In this document: piece after piece, positions 1-8,065 of the stretch
Layout: every line of letters starts with the position of its first letter
Position numbering within the stretch: the first letter of the stretch is position 1
Source: an uncultured Arenicella sp.
GTDB lineage: Bacteria > Pseudomonadota > Gammaproteobacteria > Arenicellales > Arenicellaceae
Direction of reading: 5' to 3'
DNA length: 36,459 bases
NCBI GenBank assembly: GCA_905479805.1
Contig: CAJQNY010000070.1
Location: forward strand, 1-36,459
Program-made: the position numbers and the translations under genes
Notes under the pieces: model-generated
What the model saw: only the letters and a program-made list of their open reading frames with translations
Told to the model about the DNA's origin: nothing
Databases searched by the model: none

Positions 1-1
1 A

Positions 2-292
2 TTTACAATTAATGCAACCGCAAGGAACCAGGGTGAGACAGCGTCTTCGGGCAGCACCACCTTAAGTTATCGCCGTTCGACTAATAGCACAATCACAGTG
101 AGTGACACGCAGATTGGTACCGACGCTGTCCCTATTCTTGCTGCAGGGGGCAACAGCCCCGAGACTATATCGGTTTCGATTGCGGCCGCCGGCACTTACT
201 GGGTTGGCGCATGCATCACCGCTGTCAGCGGTGAGTCACCAATCAACAACCAATGCTCGAGCGGCGTGCAAGTTACCGTTTCTGCCCCATAA
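2..292 (+). CDS. C-terminal fragment of a secreted/surface protein with a CARDB-like beta-sandwich domain (5' truncated by window edge)
   Basis: Open frame from base 2: FTINATARNQGETASSGSTTLSYRRSTNSTITVSDTQIGTDAV...GTYWVGACITAVSGESPINNQCSSGVQVTVSAP*; NQGxxxSxxTTLxYxxSxxxxIxxxDxxxGTDxV and the GACxxxVxGES..NxCS tail are typical of CARDB-type repeats. Confidence 0.7.
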   Translation, partial: FTINATARNQGETASSGSTTLSYRRSTNSTITVSDTQIGTDAVPILAAGGNSPETISVSIAAAGTYWVGACITAVSGESPINNQCSSGVQVTVSAP

Positions 293-406
293 ATTACTGG
301 TTCAGGTAGACCTTATGATTATTTTATTTGCGGATGAAGTTAAGATGGTTTTCTCCTGTCGTTGATCTTACAATTAGAGTCAGACAAAAAATGTAATTAC
401 CTAACG

Positions 407-940
407 ATGAACTCACTAAAAGATCAATTATTAAAGGCTGGCTTAGTTAGCCAAAAAAAAGCGACCAAACAGCCCAAGAAAAAAGCGCCGACTAAGGCCA
501 AAGCAGCGCGTAATAAACCCAGCGAGCAAACTCTGCGTACGCAACGCGCTATGCTGGATAAGGCGAAAAAGGATAAGAAGCTCAACGCACAGCGTCAGCG
601 TGAAGCTGAAAAACGCGAACTAGCCGCGCAGATCAAACAATTGGTTGATGGCAGCAAGCTGGATCGTAGCGATGGAGAAGCCAGCTACAGCTTTACCTTT
701 GGCAAAAAAGTGAAGTCGCTCTACGTCACTAGCGAGCAACAAACACTGTTGAGTCGAGACCAGATTTGTATCGTTTCTTTGGGCGATCAACGCTTTGAGC
801 TAGTGCCAAAAACTGTGGCGAAAAAAATAGCCGAACGGGACTCAGCATCCGTAATCAAAAATGAGGTGATTGATTCAAAACAGAATGACGAAAACGATCC
901 TTATGCGGACTACCAAATTCCTGATGACTTAACTTGGTAA
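407..940 (+). CDS. DUF2058 family protein (YaiL-like nucleoid/polynucleotide-associated protein)
   Basis: MNSLKDQLLKAGLVSQKKA... Lys-rich N-terminus, then DG(S)..., YSFTFGKKVKSLYV, QICIVSLGDQRFELVPKTVAKKIAERD, characteristic of DUF2058. Internal ATG at 407 preferred over ORF start 362. Confidence 0.8.
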   Translation: MNSLKDQLLKAGLVSQKKATKQPKKKAPTKAKAARNKPSEQTLRTQRAMLDKAKKDKKLNAQRQREAEKRELAAQIKQLVDGSKLDRSDGEASYSFTFGKKVKSLYVTSEQQTLLSRDQICIVSLGDQRFELVPKTVAKKIAERDSASVIKNEVIDSKQNDENDPYADYQIPDDLTW

Positions 941-1132
941 CGACAGCGTATTTAGGCCCTATCTATGTAGTGCATCTTCCAGCCCAACTATACAAAGGTT
1001 TACATCTGCTACATGCTAAATAGGTCAAGTTCGCTTATTATCGTTACAGAAAAAACAACAGGATAGAGTTTTAGGCGATGTTAATGCATTGTTTCTCCGT
1101 ACTTCTTTTAACGCACCTCCTTTAACGCACAT

Positions 1133-2962
1133 ATGTCTTCATTACTCACACTTGGACTTATCGGAATGCTCGGCTTCTTATGCCAATGGGTGTCTTATAA
1201 AGTAAAGTTGCCCGCGATCCTGCTGCTATTGCTATGCGGTTTGGTGCTTGGCCCACTATTTTCGGTGATAGATCCCAACGCATTGTTTGGCGATCTGCTG
1301 TTTCCTTTTATTTCATTGTCAGTGGCGGTGATTCTATTTGAAGGAGCGCTGACACTTAAGCGCAATGAATTAAATGAAATTGCTACACCTGTACGACGCA
1401 TGGTGACAATAGGTGTGTTGGTCAATGGCCTAATAATGACCGTAGCCACACACTATCTGGCAAATTTAAGTTGGTCCTTATCCGCCCTCTTTGGCGCCAT
1501 CATGGTAGTGACCGGCCCTACCGTCATTATGCCGATGCTTAAAACAGTTCGCCCCACTCCCAAGATTGGCAATGTATTGCGCTGGGAGGGCATTGTTATC
1601 GACCCCATTGGCGCATTAATAGCGGTATTAGTGTTTGAATGGATTGTAGTCCAGCACACATCATCTGATATCTCAGAAATTTTCAAGGTGTTTAGTATCA
1701 CGGTATTGGTCGGCACTGTAGTTGGTTTGGTAGCCGGCTATATTTTAGGCGTCATTCTCAGAAATCATTTCGTGCCGGAACGTATGCAGAATTTTGCTGC
1801 TTTGGCTCTGGTATGTGCCACCTTTGCAGTCTCCGACTCATTAATGCATGAATCAGGCTTGCTGGCTGTGACTTTGATGGGCGTACTGGTTACCAACATG
1901 AAAGGCGTGCATATAGAAGCCATCTTGGAGTTCAAGGAAGACCTAACCATGGTGTTTGTTTCTTCTTTGTTTATTGTGTTGGCTGCGCGGCTTGATTTTG
2001 CCGCATTTCTTGCGCTTGGCTCAGGCGTCATTCTCTTGTTGTTAGTTATGCAATTTATTGCTCGCCCAGCAAAAGTAGCCCTTAGCTTTATCGGCTCTAA
2101 CTTTACCTGGCGCGAACAGGCCATGATCGCCTGGATTGGCCCTCGCGGCATTGTGGCAGCGGCTGTATCCGCTGTATTTGCGCTTCGTTTGGAAGAGCTA
2201 GGCATGGACGGAGCAGACAAGCTGGTGCCATTGGCATTCCTGATCATCATTGGAACCGTAGTATTACAGAGCCTCACCGCCCGTCCGATGGCGAAACTCC
2301 TTAAAGTTGCCCTACCCAGCACCCAAGGCGCTTTGATCGTCGGCGCCAACAGGCTATCAATTAGCCTGGCGGAAGCATTAAGCAAAGAAGACATCGACAC
2401 CCTCATTTGTGACACCAATTGGGACAATCTACGTGAAGCGCGTAATGCCGGTCTAACCACCTACTACGGCAACCCCAGCTCTGATCACGCGGACCTACAC
2501 TTAGATTTATCTTTATATGGCTCTGTGCTGGCGCTTTCTAGTCATTTCGAATTTAATGCTACACAAGCCACCAGTTTTCGCGATGAGTTCGGTGCCCGCA
2601 ATGTGTACATGTTGCCGCCCAATCAATCCAGTGAGCGATTGCACAAGCACTCTGTCAGCGAGAAAAAGAGTGGCCGCTTACTATTCGGGGAAGAGCATTC
2701 TTTTCGTAAGGTAAACCGCCAATTAATGGCAGGTGCGCAGGTTAAGGTAACCGAATTAAGTAACGAGTTTACTAGCACAGATTGGGGGGCTGCCAACCCA
2801 GATGCCATCGCTTTGGCTTGGCTAAAGCCTAGTGGCGAATTAAAGTTCAATACCACAGACAACCAATCAAATATTGATGATAACGCCAAGCTTTTTTATC
2901 TCAGCGAGCGTGAACAACCACAAAGCGTCACCACAAAAGAGCAAAAACCGGATCCAGTCTAG
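1133..2962 (+). CDS. Cation:proton antiporter, CPA family (NhaP-like), with C-terminal TrkA-N-like domain
   Basis: Multiple TM helices, VILFEGALTL, GPTVIMPMLKTVRPT, WIGPRGIVAAAVSAVFALRL; C-terminal ALIVGANRLSISLAEALSKEDIDTLICDTNWDNLREARNAGLTTYYGN resembles a Rossmann/RCK domain. Confidence 0.88.
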   Translation: MSSLLTLGLIGMLGFLCQWVSYKVKLPAILLLLLCGLVLGPLFSVIDPNALFGDLLFPFISLSVAVILFEGALTLKRNELNEIATPVRRMVTIGVLVNGLIMTVATHYLANLSWSLSALFGAIMVVTGPTVIMPMLKTVRPTPKIGNVLRWEGIVIDPIGALIAVLVFEWIVVQHTSSDISEIFKVFSITVLVGTVVGLVAGYILGVILRNHFVPERMQNFAALALVCATFAVSDSLMHESGLLAVTLMGVLVTNMKGVHIEAILEFKEDLTMVFVSSLFIVLAARLDFAAFLALGSGVILLLLVMQFIARPAKVALSFIGSNFTWREQAMIAWIGPRGIVAAAVSAVFALRLEELGMDGADKLVPLAFLIIIGTVVLQSLTARPMAKLLKVALPSTQGALIVGANRLSISLAEALSKEDIDTLICDTNWDNLREARNAGLTTYYGNPSSDHADLHLDLSLYGSVLALSSHFEFNATQATSFRDEFGARNVYMLPPNQSSERLHKHSVSEKKSGRLLFGEEHSFRKVNRQLMAGAQVKVTELSNEFTSTDWGAANPDAIALAWLKPSGELKFNTTDNQSNIDDNAKLFYLSEREQPQSVTTKEQKPDPV

Positions 2963-2975
2963 CTAATTCATTAGC
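2962..2975. terminator. Possible weak bidirectional terminator hairpin between convergent genes (GCTAA-TTCA-TTAGC)
   Basis: Perfect short inverted repeat in the 22-bp gap between convergent stop codons; AT-rich, no strong U-tract. Confidence 0.25.
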
Positions 2976-2984
2976 GCGGTGAGT

Positions 2985-3365
2985 TTATAGCTCTCCGGCT
3001 TCTTCGAGCACTTTTCGGGCAATGCGAAAACACTCCACGGCTTGTGGCACGCCACAATAGATGCCGATGATGTGAATGGTTGCTCTGATTTCTTCTTTAG
3101 TGACGCCATTCGTTAACGCGCCTTTTAAGTGCAATTCCCACTCATGCATTTTCCCTAATGCAGCAATCATCGACAAATTCATCATTGACCGTGTTTTCAC
3201 ATCGATTGATTCGTCGCCCCAACCAAAGCCCCAACACCATGCGGTCATTGCCTCCTGAAAGGGCATGGTGAAATCATCAGCCGCCGCTAAGTTCTTCTCA
3301 ACATACTCATCGCCCAGCGTTGCTTTTCGTTTAGCTAAACCTTTTTCAAAAAAATCTTTGTTCAT
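2985..3365 (-). CDS. Carboxymuconolactone decarboxylase family protein
   Basis: MNKDFFEKGLAKRKATLGDEYVEKNL...DVKTRSMMNLSMIAALGKMHEWELHLKGALTNGVTKEEIRATIHIIGIYCGVPQAVECFRIARKVL; typical CMD/PcaC-like fold motif. Internal Met at 3365 preferred over 3386. Confidence 0.85.
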   Translation of the reverse strand: MNKDFFEKGLAKRKATLGDEYVEKNLAAADDFTMPFQEAMTAWCWGFGWGDESIDVKTRSMMNLSMIAALGKMHEWELHLKGALTNGVTKEEIRATIHIIGIYCGVPQAVECFRIARKVLEEAGEL

Positions 3366-3403
3366 TGTATTTCTCTTCTGCCACAAGCTAGTTGTTCGTC
3401 AAT

Positions 3404-3892
3404 TTATGGTGATGGTATCGCGTGGGCAACCATGGTATTGCCTTCAAACACTGGCGCATCCATTACCACGGTGTCAGTGACGAAAATGAAATCCAATATT
3501 CCGTTTTCATTGGAATCTCGGTGCAGCATCACTATAAACATCTCACCCGTATCGATACCCTTATGAACTTTAAGGGGAACGTCAATATTCTTTCCATCTT
3601 CGAGGAACGTTGCGGCGACGTATTTATCGCCGTTGGGCTTGCCATCTTCAAATGGATGCATGACCAACCAGCCATTGCCATTAATCTGAACCTCAGGAAA
3701 CGTCAAAGTAGATTCGCTACGACTAAGGCCTTCGACAACGATCCAATTTTTTTCACCATTCCCGAGTGTAATAGCGGCTTTTTCAGGTGTTTTATAGGCT
3801 GCTGTGTCATCAGTCGTTTTAGACTCGGCAAAGATCGACGTTGACAATAATGTTACAGCGAGTGCGATAAAGTATTTATGAATAGATGGCAC
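3404..3892 (-). CDS. Secreted protein of unknown function (DUF7282-like)
   Basis: N-terminal signal peptide (MPSIHKYFIALAVTLLSTSIFAES) and a beta-rich domain with DGKPNGDKYVAATFLEDGKNIDVPLKVH...DSNENGILDFIFVTD. Confidence 0.5.
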   Translation of the reverse strand: MPSIHKYFIALAVTLLSTSIFAESKTTDDTAAYKTPEKAAITLGNGEKNWIVVEGLSRSESTLTFPEVQINGNGWLVMHPFEDGKPNGDKYVAATFLEDGKNIDVPLKVHKGIDTGEMFIVMLHRDSNENGILDFIFVTDTVVMDAPVFEGNTMVAHAIPSP

Positions 3893-3975
3893 AGCATTAC
3901 TCCGAGTTAGTTAAGCGTTATAGTTGCAGTCTAGCATGCTTGAAAGTATGCCCTAAATCCTTCAGATCGAATCCT

Positions 3976-4551
3976 TCAGATCGAATCCACCCAGTGTTCA
4001 CATAGCTTACGGCATTGTAATGGCTTGATCGCACCCTCTTCCAAGCACATTTCCAGCCAAAGACCATCGATAAGCGCGGTTAAACCGAGTGCAGCCATTT
4101 TAGGAGAAATTTGCTTACCTTTTAGTTCTTGAAGCTGCATAAATAATTGTTCTAAGTAGCTTGTAAATGAGGAGTTAGAATCGGATTGTGCTGACTGAAT
4201 CGCGGGCGATGAATCAATCAAACCCCAGAAAACAACCCAGGCGCGAAGCACTCTGCGCTGTAACACTTGCCCTGAAAATATTTCTTTGATAAACGCTGAT
4301 AGCTGCTGTCGAGCATCTCCTTCTGATTTCATGCTCGCTTCAATAGCGCTATCCAAAAATGTAAATGCTAAATAGCTATACGCAGCGGCGATTAGATTAT
4401 CGATTGACCCAAAATGGTAGTTAATAAGCCCCGTGGAAACCTGCGCTTTCTCCGCAATTTTTCTTACCGAACAGCCATCAACGCCCTCTTCCATTAGGCT
4501 TTCAATGGTTGCTTCAACTAATTTGAGCTTGGCTTTACTTAGTGGCTTCAT
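3976..4551 (-). CDS. TetR family transcriptional regulator, BetI-like
   Basis: N-terminal HTH GVDGCSVRKIAEKAQVSTGLINYHFGSIDNLIAAAY; C-terminal ALGLTALIDGLWLEMCLEEGAIKP resembles the BetI C-terminal domain; divergent from the next cluster. Confidence 0.85.
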   Translation of the reverse strand: MKPLSKAKLKLVEATIESLMEEGVDGCSVRKIAEKAQVSTGLINYHFGSIDNLIAAAYSYLAFTFLDSAIEASMKSEGDARQQLSAFIKEIFSGQVLQRRVLRAWVVFWGLIDSSPAIQSAQSDSNSSFTSYLEQLFMQLQELKGKQISPKMAALGLTALIDGLWLEMCLEEGAIKPLQCRKLCEHWVDSI

Positions 4552-4595
4552 TAACTCTATGACCCAAATACCATGTTAAGAAGGATAATCCCATT

Positions 4596-4624
4596 TTGAC
4601 AGCGTTTCTCATTTAAGGTAAATT
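4596..4624 (+). promoter_or_regulatory. Sigma70-type promoter: -35 TTGACA (4596-4601), 17-bp spacer, -10 TAAATT (4619-4624)
   Basis: Consensus -35 hexamer with optimal 17-nt spacing to a near-consensus -10, upstream of the ATG at 4671. Confidence 0.65.
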
Positions 4625-4637
4625 GAACGAGTGTTCA
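4624..4637. promoter_or_regulatory. Palindromic operator candidate TGAAC-GAGT-GTTCA overlapping the -10/+1 region
   Basis: 5-4-5 inverted repeat in TTGAACGAGTGTTCA, the kind of site bound by TetR/BetI-type regulators; the TetR gene is immediately adjacent and divergent. Confidence 0.6.
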
Positions 4638-4670
4638 GTTTATATTGAGAATAGCTATTTGGGAACAAAA

Positions 4671-5882
4671 ATGTCAAACAACCTCGCAACGCCTCAGTTG
4701 AGCGAATCTTTAGCACCTGACTTTTACACGCCATTGTGCTCAAAAACAATTCAATCCGTCAATGCACAGCCAGATGGCCTTGAGATTACGCTTGGTGATG
4801 GCACTGTGTTGGATGGTTTTTCTTGGTTCTGGGTTCGTGATCATGGCATTGATGCAAAGAGCATGGACCATACAACCTTGCAGCGCAATACTGATACATT
4901 CGCGTTAGAACAAGGACAAGCGAAGCCGGAGGTAACCTTAGATTCGGATGATCAATTAATTGAAGTTTTTTGGCCTGATGGTGATAAATCTCTACTGTCA
5001 GCATATTCCCTACTTAGTATTAAACAGGAGGCATCTTCGCAACATCATTTAGCACCCAAAATCGGTCGCATATTATGGGATAAAGATCGGCCATTAGAAA
5101 ATTTGCCCACCGTAGATCACTCACGAGTTATGTCAGAAGATTCAGCCCTTTTGGATTGGCTTGAAAAAATACACTCTTATGGTTTTTGTGTGGTCGAAGG
5201 CGTTCCCTCTACAGAACAAGCAACGGCCGATTTAGCCAAACGAATCGGTATTGTGCAAGAAACCATCTTTGGCGATATGTGGAAACTGTCTGCTGAACTT
5301 ACCGAGCACGGCGATACCGCTTACACGACGCAATACCTCGAACCGCATACGGACGGAACTTACTATCATGACGCTGCGGGGCTTCAAATGTTCAATTGCT
5401 TTGAGTTTGACGGTAAGGGTGGCGAAAGCGTTCAAGTAGATGCGTTCGCGATTGCGGATCAAATAAAAACCGCGGATCCAGAGGCCTATCAAACCCTATG
5501 CCAGACGATTGTTCCTGGTCACTACATCGAACCACAGGTGCATCTCCGCGCAGAACGGCCAACTTTTCGCCTTGATTCCAACGAGGATCTTGCGCAGGTC
5601 TCGTTCAATAATTATGACCGTGCGCCGATGATGATGACGGATAATCAAACCAAAAAATTTCATCACGCCTACGGATTATTCCACGAACTTGCTAACAACC
5701 AAGACAATTGGATAAAGATTCCGCTGCGCCCAGGCATGACGCTGATCTTCGATAATTGGCGTAATATGCACGGTCGTATGGGTTATGTAGGCAAGCGTGT
5801 CTTCTACGGTTGTTACCATAATATGGCCGTCTTCGAGAGCAAACTGCGTGTATTGCAGTCAGCTAGCGCCCGGTTATTGTAA
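4671..5882 (+). CDS. Fe(II)/2-oxoglutarate-dependent oxygenase, gamma-butyrobetaine dioxygenase/TauD-like
   Basis: N-terminal DUF971-like region followed by TauD fold: YLEPHTDGTYYHDAAGLQMFNCFEFDGKGGESVQVDAF (HxD) and TLIFDNWRNMHGRMGYVGKRVFYGCYHN (distal His, 2OG Arg). ATG at 4671 preferred over the TTG start at 4623, which lies inside the promoter/operator. Confidence 0.8.
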   Translation: MSNNLATPQLSESLAPDFYTPLCSKTIQSVNAQPDGLEITLGDGTVLDGFSWFWVRDHGIDAKSMDHTTLQRNTDTFALEQGQAKPEVTLDSDDQLIEVFWPDGDKSLLSAYSLLSIKQEASSQHHLAPKIGRILWDKDRPLENLPTVDHSRVMSEDSALLDWLEKIHSYGFCVVEGVPSTEQATADLAKRIGIVQETIFGDMWKLSAELTEHGDTAYTTQYLEPHTDGTYYHDAAGLQMFNCFEFDGKGGESVQVDAFAIADQIKTADPEAYQTLCQTIVPGHYIEPQVHLRAERPTFRLDSNEDLAQVSFNNYDRAPMMMTDNQTKKFHHAYGLFHELANNQDNWIKIPLRPGMTLIFDNWRNMHGRMGYVGKRVFYGCYHNMAVFESKLRVLQSASARLL

Positions 5883-5884
5883 CG

Positions 5885-7963
5885 ATGAACCCGAATCACA
5901 AAATATTATTTGAGCCGGTTAAAATTGGGCCCGTAACCGCGCCCAATCGTTTTTATCAAGTTCCACATGCAAGTGGCATGACGGAGGCTAACCCACGGGT
6001 GCGAGCAGCATTCCGCGGCATGAAAGCTGAAGGTGGCTGGGGTGTTGTGTCAACAGGCGCTGTATCAATTCACCCATCTTCTGATGATAGCCCATTACCC
6101 TTTGCACGACTTTGGGATGATAATGATATCGCTTCGCACGCACTCAGCTGTGATGCCATTCATGAACACGGTGCACTCGCCGCAGTGGAGCTTTGGCACG
6201 GTGGTGCGTCGGTAATGAACCGAACCTCACGTATTGCTCCTTACTCACCTTCGGGAATCCCATGGGCCGCAACTCACGTCGGCTTTATGGGTCAACAACG
6301 CCCCAAGATAATGGATAAGGACGATATTAAGGATGTCATCGCCTGGCAGGTTGCCGCGGCACTTCGCGCCCAACAAGCGGGCTTCGATATCGTGTATATC
6401 TATGCTGGCATGGGTTATCTCGGATATGAATATCTATTGGAAGAATACAATCACCGAACGGACGAATACGGCGGCTCAGTGACTAACCGAACACGCTTTG
6501 TCCGAGAGTTAATCGAAGCAACTAAGGACGCGGTTGGAGATAAATGTGGTGTAGCCTTACGAATAAGCCTTGAAGAGCTTCGCGGCAAGCGAAACGATAA
6601 TTTCGCATCCGAAGCGCATGCGGTTGTCAGTTTGCTCGCAGACGTTCCGGACCTGTGGGATGTCAAAATGGATTCAAGCCCAACAGATTGCGGAGCCTCA
6701 CGTTTTCGTGAAGAAGGAGCACACGAACCTACCATCGACTTCGTAAAATCGGTAACCGATAAACCTGTAGTAGGAGTCGGAAGATTCACCTCTCCTGATA
6801 CCATGGTTTCGCAAGTAAAGAGAGGCATACTTGATCTCGTTGGTGCTGCTCGAGCATCTATCGCTGACCCATTCCTACCTGAGAAAATTCGCACAGGCGA
6901 CGCCGACAGAATTCGCGAATGCATTGGTTGTAATATTTGCATCGCTAGTTGGCATGATGGCGTTCCCGTTAGATGTACTCAGAACGCAACGATTGGTGAG
7001 GAGTGGCGGAAAGGTTGGCACCCCGAGAGCTTTAACAAACCTGGCAGTGACGATCGTATCTTGATAGTCGGCGGCGGGCCATCCGGGTTAGAAGCAGGCT
7101 TGGTGGCGGCACGTCGCGGCTACCACGTGACCATCGCTGACAAAGCCTCTTCAATGGGCGGACGACTTAACTTCGAGACCAGCCTACCAGGCCTAAATGC
7201 TTGGGGAAGAGTTCGTGATTATCGCCTCTATGCCTTACAGCAAATGGGCAACGTTGATTTGTTTCTCGAGAGCGAGTTGACGGCTGAAGACATTTTGGAA
7301 CTCGGCCACCAACAAATCGCCATCGCTACTGGCGCATACTGGACCAAATCTCTGTACTCCGCCCTCGAGATACCACTTGGCACCTTAGATTCTCCCAATG
7401 TGTTTACTCCCGATGATCTTGCCAGCGGAGTGGTGCCGCCGGGCCCTGTATTAGTTTATGACTTTGACAATTATTACCTAGGTGGTGTTATCGCAGAGTC
7501 TTTGGCACAACAAGGCAGCAAAGTTTGTTACGCCACCCCTGCTGGCCATGCGTCGGCTTGGACTATCATGACGAACGAGCAACCATTCGTTCATCAAGCA
7601 ATGCACGAACTATCAATAGACGTCAAAACTCAGACTTTGTTAACGGCGTATGAAAACGGCCTCGCGCAACTCGAGAATATCTTCACCAACGCACCCGATC
7701 AGCTCAAGGTGAATTCGATCGTCATCGTTGGATTGCGATTACCCAACGATGCCCTCTATCAAACTCTCGTCAGCCGTAGTGACGACCTGCAGAAATCTGA
7801 CATCGCCGCCGTGCAACGAATAGGGGATTGCTCCGCAGCTGGCGCTATCGTGCACGCCGTGTATTCCGGACATGAATTTGCACGCTCACTTGATAACTCC
7901 GAACAGAAAAGTTACCTACGAGATATTCCGATTCAATTGAACCCACCAGGTCTCGCAATCTAA
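5885..7963 (+). CDS. FMN/4Fe-4S/NAD(P)-binding oxidoreductase of the trimethylamine dehydrogenase / 2,4-dienoyl-CoA reductase family
   Basis: N-terminal OYE-type TIM barrel (FEPVKIGPVTAPNRFYQVPHASGM), CIGCNICIASWHDGVPVRCTQNATIGEEWRKGWHPE (CxxCxxCx11C cluster motif), then ILIVGGGPSGLEAGLVAARRGYHVTIADKASSMGGRL. Confidence 0.88.
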   Translation: MNPNHKILFEPVKIGPVTAPNRFYQVPHASGMTEANPRVRAAFRGMKAEGGWGVVSTGAVSIHPSSDDSPLPFARLWDDNDIASHALSCDAIHEHGALAAVELWHGGASVMNRTSRIAPYSPSGIPWAATHVGFMGQQRPKIMDKDDIKDVIAWQVAAALRAQQAGFDIVYIYAGMGYLGYEYLLEEYNHRTDEYGGSVTNRTRFVRELIEATKDAVGDKCGVALRISLEELRGKRNDNFASEAHAVVSLLADVPDLWDVKMDSSPTDCGASRFREEGAHEPTIDFVKSVTDKPVVGVGRFTSPDTMVSQVKRGILDLVGAARASIADPFLPEKIRTGDADRIRECIGCNICIASWHDGVPVRCTQNATIGEEWRKGWHPESFNKPGSDDRILIVGGGPSGLEAGLVAARRGYHVTIADKASSMGGRLNFETSLPGLNAWGRVRDYRLYALQQMGNVDLFLESELTAEDILELGHQQIAIATGAYWTKSLYSALEIPLGTLDSPNVFTPDDLASGVVPPGPVLVYDFDNYYLGGVIAESLAQQGSKVCYATPAGHASAWTIMTNEQPFVHQAMHELSIDVKTQTLLTAYENGLAQLENIFTNAPDQLKVNSIVIVGLRLPNDALYQTLVSRSDDLQKSDIAAVQRIGDCSAAGAIVHAVYSGHEFARSLDNSEQKSYLRDIPIQLNPPGLAI

Positions 7964-7996
7964 TGCGCTCTTTAATGCACTTTCTAATGCACTTCC
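7961..7996 (+). repeat. Three tandem imperfect 12-bp units (TAATGCGCTCTT / TAATGCACTTTC / TAATGCACTTCC)
   Basis: Read directly; the first unit contains the TAA stop of the upstream CDS. Confidence 0.75.
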
Positions 7997-8065
7997 AGCT
8001 GGCTTTAGCTGTAATGGCAGCATGTAAAACCATCGAATTTGACCGTGCAAGATCAGGAGAACGCA

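Noticed and set aside
1107-1132. Short direct repeat TTTAACGCAC...TTTAACGCAC before the antiporter
   Set aside because: Only 10 bp and two copies; too short to interpret without comparative data.
1765-2460. 231-aa minus-strand ORF inside the antiporter gene
   Set aside because: Antisense shadow of a clearly coding, well-conserved-looking antiporter; composition (Arg/Ser/Ala-rich, no recognisable motif) is typical of an out-of-frame reading.
4623-4670. N-terminal extension of the 2OG oxygenase ORF from a TTG start at 4623
   Set aside because: The extension lies over the -10 box and palindrome; ATG 4671 gives a sensible N-terminus.
7961-7996. CRISPR or mobile-element repeat
   Set aside because: The units are directly adjacent with no spacers, only 12 bp and imperfect; no cas or transposase genes nearby.
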